Below, piece by piece: positions 6,960 to 8,565 of a stretch of 8,565 bases of DNA (position 1 is the first letter of the stretch; every line of letters starts with the position of its first letter). Position numbers and translations under genes: made by a program. The notes beneath the pieces were generated by a model. It did not search any database and was not told the origin of the DNA. It saw only the letters and a program-made list of their open reading frames with translations. Source of the DNA: Cyanobacteria bacterium UBA8803 (GTDB lineage: Bacteria; Cyanobacteriota; Cyanobacteriia; Cyanobacteriales; Coleofasciculaceae); NCBI GenBank assembly GCA_003505715.1, contig DNXU01000539.1, positions 12,008-20,572 on the forward strand, written 5' to 3'.

Positions 6960-7029
6960 CCAAACACCAACAACCAACAACAAACAACTAACCACCAACA
7001 ACCAACAACAAACAACCAACAACCAACAA
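6960..7029. repeat. CCAACAA heptanucleotide tandem array (STRR-like), ten units
   Basis: Ten consecutive 7-bp units starting at 6960: six exact CCAACAA (6967, 6974, 6995, 7002, 7016, 7023), two CAAACAA (6981, 7009), one CTAACCA (6988) and one CCAAACA (6960). A 24-bp block at 6965-6988 recurs exactly at 6993-7016, so the array has a 28-bp, four-unit higher-order period. It fills the space just past the permease B stop codon (7035-7033) and reads TTGTTGG on the coding strand. Heptamer STRRs are well known in filamentous cyanobacteria. Confidence 0.92.
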
Positions 7030-7032
7030 CCT

Positions 7033-8178
7033 TCAATCTGATAATTGCATTCGTCGCAAACCAAGACGGGCAGCATTAAAGAGCAATACACCCAGTAAAA
7101 TTAGTATTAGCACGAACAACCAGACTCCCGGCCAGCCAGTCCCTCGCACGTAGGCATCGCGATGGATAACTATATAGTAACGAGCAGGAACAATATTAGA
7201 AATTAGCGAGAGAGGGAAAGGGATATTACTTAACGGGTAAATAAAACCTGATAACAACAAAGCAGTTAAGAACCCCAAGAAAGCTACAGCGGTTACAGCC
7301 GCATTTTGATTACCAGCTCGTACTCCAATCAAAAGTCCGAAACTCACGCTATCTGCCAAAAAAATGGGAGTACTAATTAATAACGGTGTAGGATCGCCTG
7401 CAAACCTCAACCCCCAAATCAATGAACCCAATCCCATAATTAATAAGGCTTCGCTCATCCCAATTAAGAAATAAGCCAATCCTTTGCCAACTAGCAGTTC
7501 TGCTGCTGTGAGGCTAGAGGCGTAGATTTGTAAGATTGTCCCTTTTTCTTTTTCCCGCACCATCGCGATCGCAGTTAATAAAGAAGGATAGATCCACAGA
7601 ATCACTGCAAAAAGTCCTGGGACAATATAAAGAGATTCTTTCCGCCCTGGATTGAACCAGATGCGCACGCGGGCAATTACTCTGTCGGTAGCTGGCAGCA
7701 GGCCAGAACTGCGTAAAAAATTTCGAGTTGTAGCCTGTATAATATTTTGAATCACGCGGGCGTTGTTCGTATCCGTCCCATCTACTAAAACTTGTACGGT
7801 GCTGCTCTTCCCTTCTTTAATCCGCTCGCTAAAATCAGGGGGAATCACTACCGCTGCTCTTGCTATTCCTTGGTCAATTAGTATTTGAGGAGTTTGCAGT
7901 TGAGACTTGTCTGTTAAAGGATTAGGTAAAAGGGGCAAGTTCGGCGCAGAAACAGGGATAAATTGATTCGTGGCAAATAACCTCTCAATATAGCTACGGC
8001 TAAGGGGAGTTAAATCAAAATCTTGAACAAACAAGGGAATATTTTTAGCTTCTAAGCGAATGGCAAAGCCAAAGATAAGTAAGGTCATCAGGGGTAGAAT
8101 AAAGGCTAGCGCTAACGTGAGGCGATCGCGCTGAAATTGAGCCAATTCTTTGCGACATTGAGATAAGATACGTTTCAT
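7033..8178 (-). CDS. ABC-2 type transporter permease B (YbhS-like)
   Basis: 381 residues, a divergent paralogue of permease A and probably its heterodimer partner in an ABC exporter. Layout: cytoplasmic start MKRILSQCRKELAQFQRDR, TM1 ~21-40, extracytoplasmic domain ~42-180 with AAVVIPPDFSERIKEG (108-123) and VQVLVDGTDTNNA (128-140), then helices at ~185-205, 232-256, 268-286, 293-312 and 351-370. The loop MVREKEKGTILQIYASSLT (206-224) is the counterpart of the ATPase-contact loop of permease A; its core differs (ILQIYASS instead of LEQLLMTP). Residues ~78-97 form a Pro/Leu-rich segment that permease A lacks. Each protein keeps the VQVLVDG signature of the YhhJ/YbhS extracytoplasmic domain. 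No clear ribosome binding site is seen before the ATG, and at least 387 bp upstream lacks an ATPase gene, so the ATPase must be encoded elsewhere or beyond the right edge. Confidence 0.9.
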   Translation of the reverse strand: MKRILSQCRKELAQFQRDRLTLALAFILPLMTLLIFGFAIRLEAKNIPLFVQDFDLTPLSRSYIERLFATNQFIPVSAPNLPLLPNPLTDKSQLQTPQILIDQGIARAAVVIPPDFSERIKEGKSSTVQVLVDGTDTNNARVIQNIIQATTRNFLRSSGLLPATDRVIARVRIWFNPGRKESLYIVPGLFAVILWIYPSLLTAIAMVREKEKGTILQIYASSLTAAELLVGKGLAYFLIGMSEALLIMGLGSLIWGLRFAGDPTPLLISTPIFLADSVSFGLLIGVRAGNQNAAVTAVAFLGFLTALLLSGFIYPLSNIPFPLSLISNIVPARYYIVIHRDAYVRGTGWPGVWLFVLILILLGVLLFNAARLGLRRMQLSD

Positions 8179-8199
8179 ACCAAATTAGCTAGCAAGGGA

Positions 8200-8220
8200 A
8201 TTGGTAATTGGTGATGGGTG
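8200..8220. repeat. Short heptamer repeat, three units
   Basis: Three tandem 7-bp units, ATTGGTA, ATTGGTG and ATGGGTG, lie about 20 bp upstream of the permease B start codon. The motif type is common between cyanobacterial genes. It differs from the CCAACAA array at the other end of the same gene, so permease B is flanked by heptamer repeats on both sides. It may have displaced the original promoter or ribosome binding region. Confidence 0.6.
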
Positions 8221-8408
8221 ATCCCCGATTTCTCACAAGTTGTTGAAAAATCCTCAAAAAAGCGAAAAGAAAGCCGAGTTTTTAGTCAGAGGATAAACCG
8301 GGTAGAATTTCGGCAAATAATTAAGGGAAAAGTTGGATAACAAGAGTGAAAATTGAGCGGTAAGTTAACTCAACTTGAGCCGTGTTAATTAGAGAAGGCA
8401 ACAGACCT

Positions 8409-8565
8409 ATGCCAAAAGAAGCTGGAGAATTAATCCAGTTCCTTAGCTGTGGAAACAAAATTATTTGTAATCGAACAAATAGACAGTTTCGAGATTTAAC
8501 CCGGATTGGGAAGAGCTTGCAAGCATCTGTAAGCTGTGGCAAAAATATCTTGATAGGGGCAACCA
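8409..8565 (+). CDS. Possible 5' end of an unrecognised divergent gene
   Basis: An ATG at 8409 opens a frame that runs to the window edge without a stop (52 codons). The product starts MPKEAGELIQFLSCGNKIIC and contains three cysteines, two of them in SCG contexts. GAAGG precedes the ATG by about 10 nt, and the CTCAA-C-TTGAG palindrome lies 30 bp further up. I recognise no family, and a frame this short can be open by chance. Confidence 0.25.
   Translation, partial: MPKEAGELIQFLSCGNKIICNRTNRQFRDLTRIGKSLQASVSCGKNILIGAT

Larger units (their letters stand above)
8179..8565. other. Region without a confident gene, upstream of permease B
   Basis: 387 bp, AT-rich. It contains the three-unit heptamer repeat (8200-8220), then GATCCCCGATTTCTC (8220-8234), which resembles one arm of a dispersed cyanobacterial inverted repeat but has no clear second arm nearby, and a perfect small palindrome CTCAA-C-TTGAG (8369-8379). 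A minus-strand frame at 8542-8321 reads as an unremarkable 73-residue protein with no recognisable domain, and I do not support it. A plus-strand frame from 8409 is listed separately. No convincing promoter for permease B was found. Confidence 0.6.

Noticed and set aside
6960..7029. Regular repeats that might suggest a CRISPR array
   Set aside because: The units are contiguous 7-mers without spacers; this is a tandem heptamer array.
8321..8542. Minus-strand 73-residue frame
   Set aside because: No recognisable domain and no convincing start signal; likely a chance frame in a non-coding stretch.

Overview
The window looks like chromosomal DNA of a cyanobacterium, probably a filamentous one. 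The evidence is six copies of the HIP1 octamer GCGATCGC (1015, 1600, 2042, 5923, 7565, 8122), heptanucleotide tandem repeats of the cyanobacterial STRR type, and a PatA-N/DUF4388-type protein of the kind common in cyanobacteria. No RNA gene, CRISPR array or complete insertion sequence was seen.

Layout. On the plus strand, 1-3093 is the 3' ~97% of an AcrB-type RND efflux pump gene; the start and first membrane helix lie off the left edge. All other recognised genes are on the minus strand, read right to left: ABC-2 permease B (8178-7033), ABC-2 permease A (6848-5724), a DUF4388 protein (5595-4921), a 5'-truncated darT toxin (4899-4444) and an apparently intact darG antitoxin (4426-3389). The RND gene and darG converge on a 295-bp intergenic region holding two separate inverted repeats. 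The right edge, 8179-8565, has no confident gene.

How the genes work together. The two permeases are divergent paralogues and probably form a heterodimeric ABC-2 exporter of the YbhS/YbhR kind; no ATPase or membrane-fusion gene is in the window. The RND pump is a second, unrelated export system. Between them lies a damaged DarT-DarG toxin-antitoxin module. The toxin has lost about its first 70 residues, which carry much of the NAD+-binding site, but keeps its catalytic-Glu region. The antitoxin keeps both its macrodomain and its C-terminal toxin-binding domain. The truncated toxin starts 21 bp after the DUF4388 stop codon and in the same frame, so darG now appears to sit downstream of a foreign promoter.

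Most interesting points: (i) the decapitated DarT next to a conserved DarG; (ii) a degenerate heptamer repeat inserted in frame inside the periplasmic docking region of the RND pump; (iii) a 70-bp CCAACAA array with 28-bp higher-order periodicity between the two permease genes; (iv) a long, near-perfect hairpin between the convergent genes. I did not find clear evidence of a wholly new multi-gene system.
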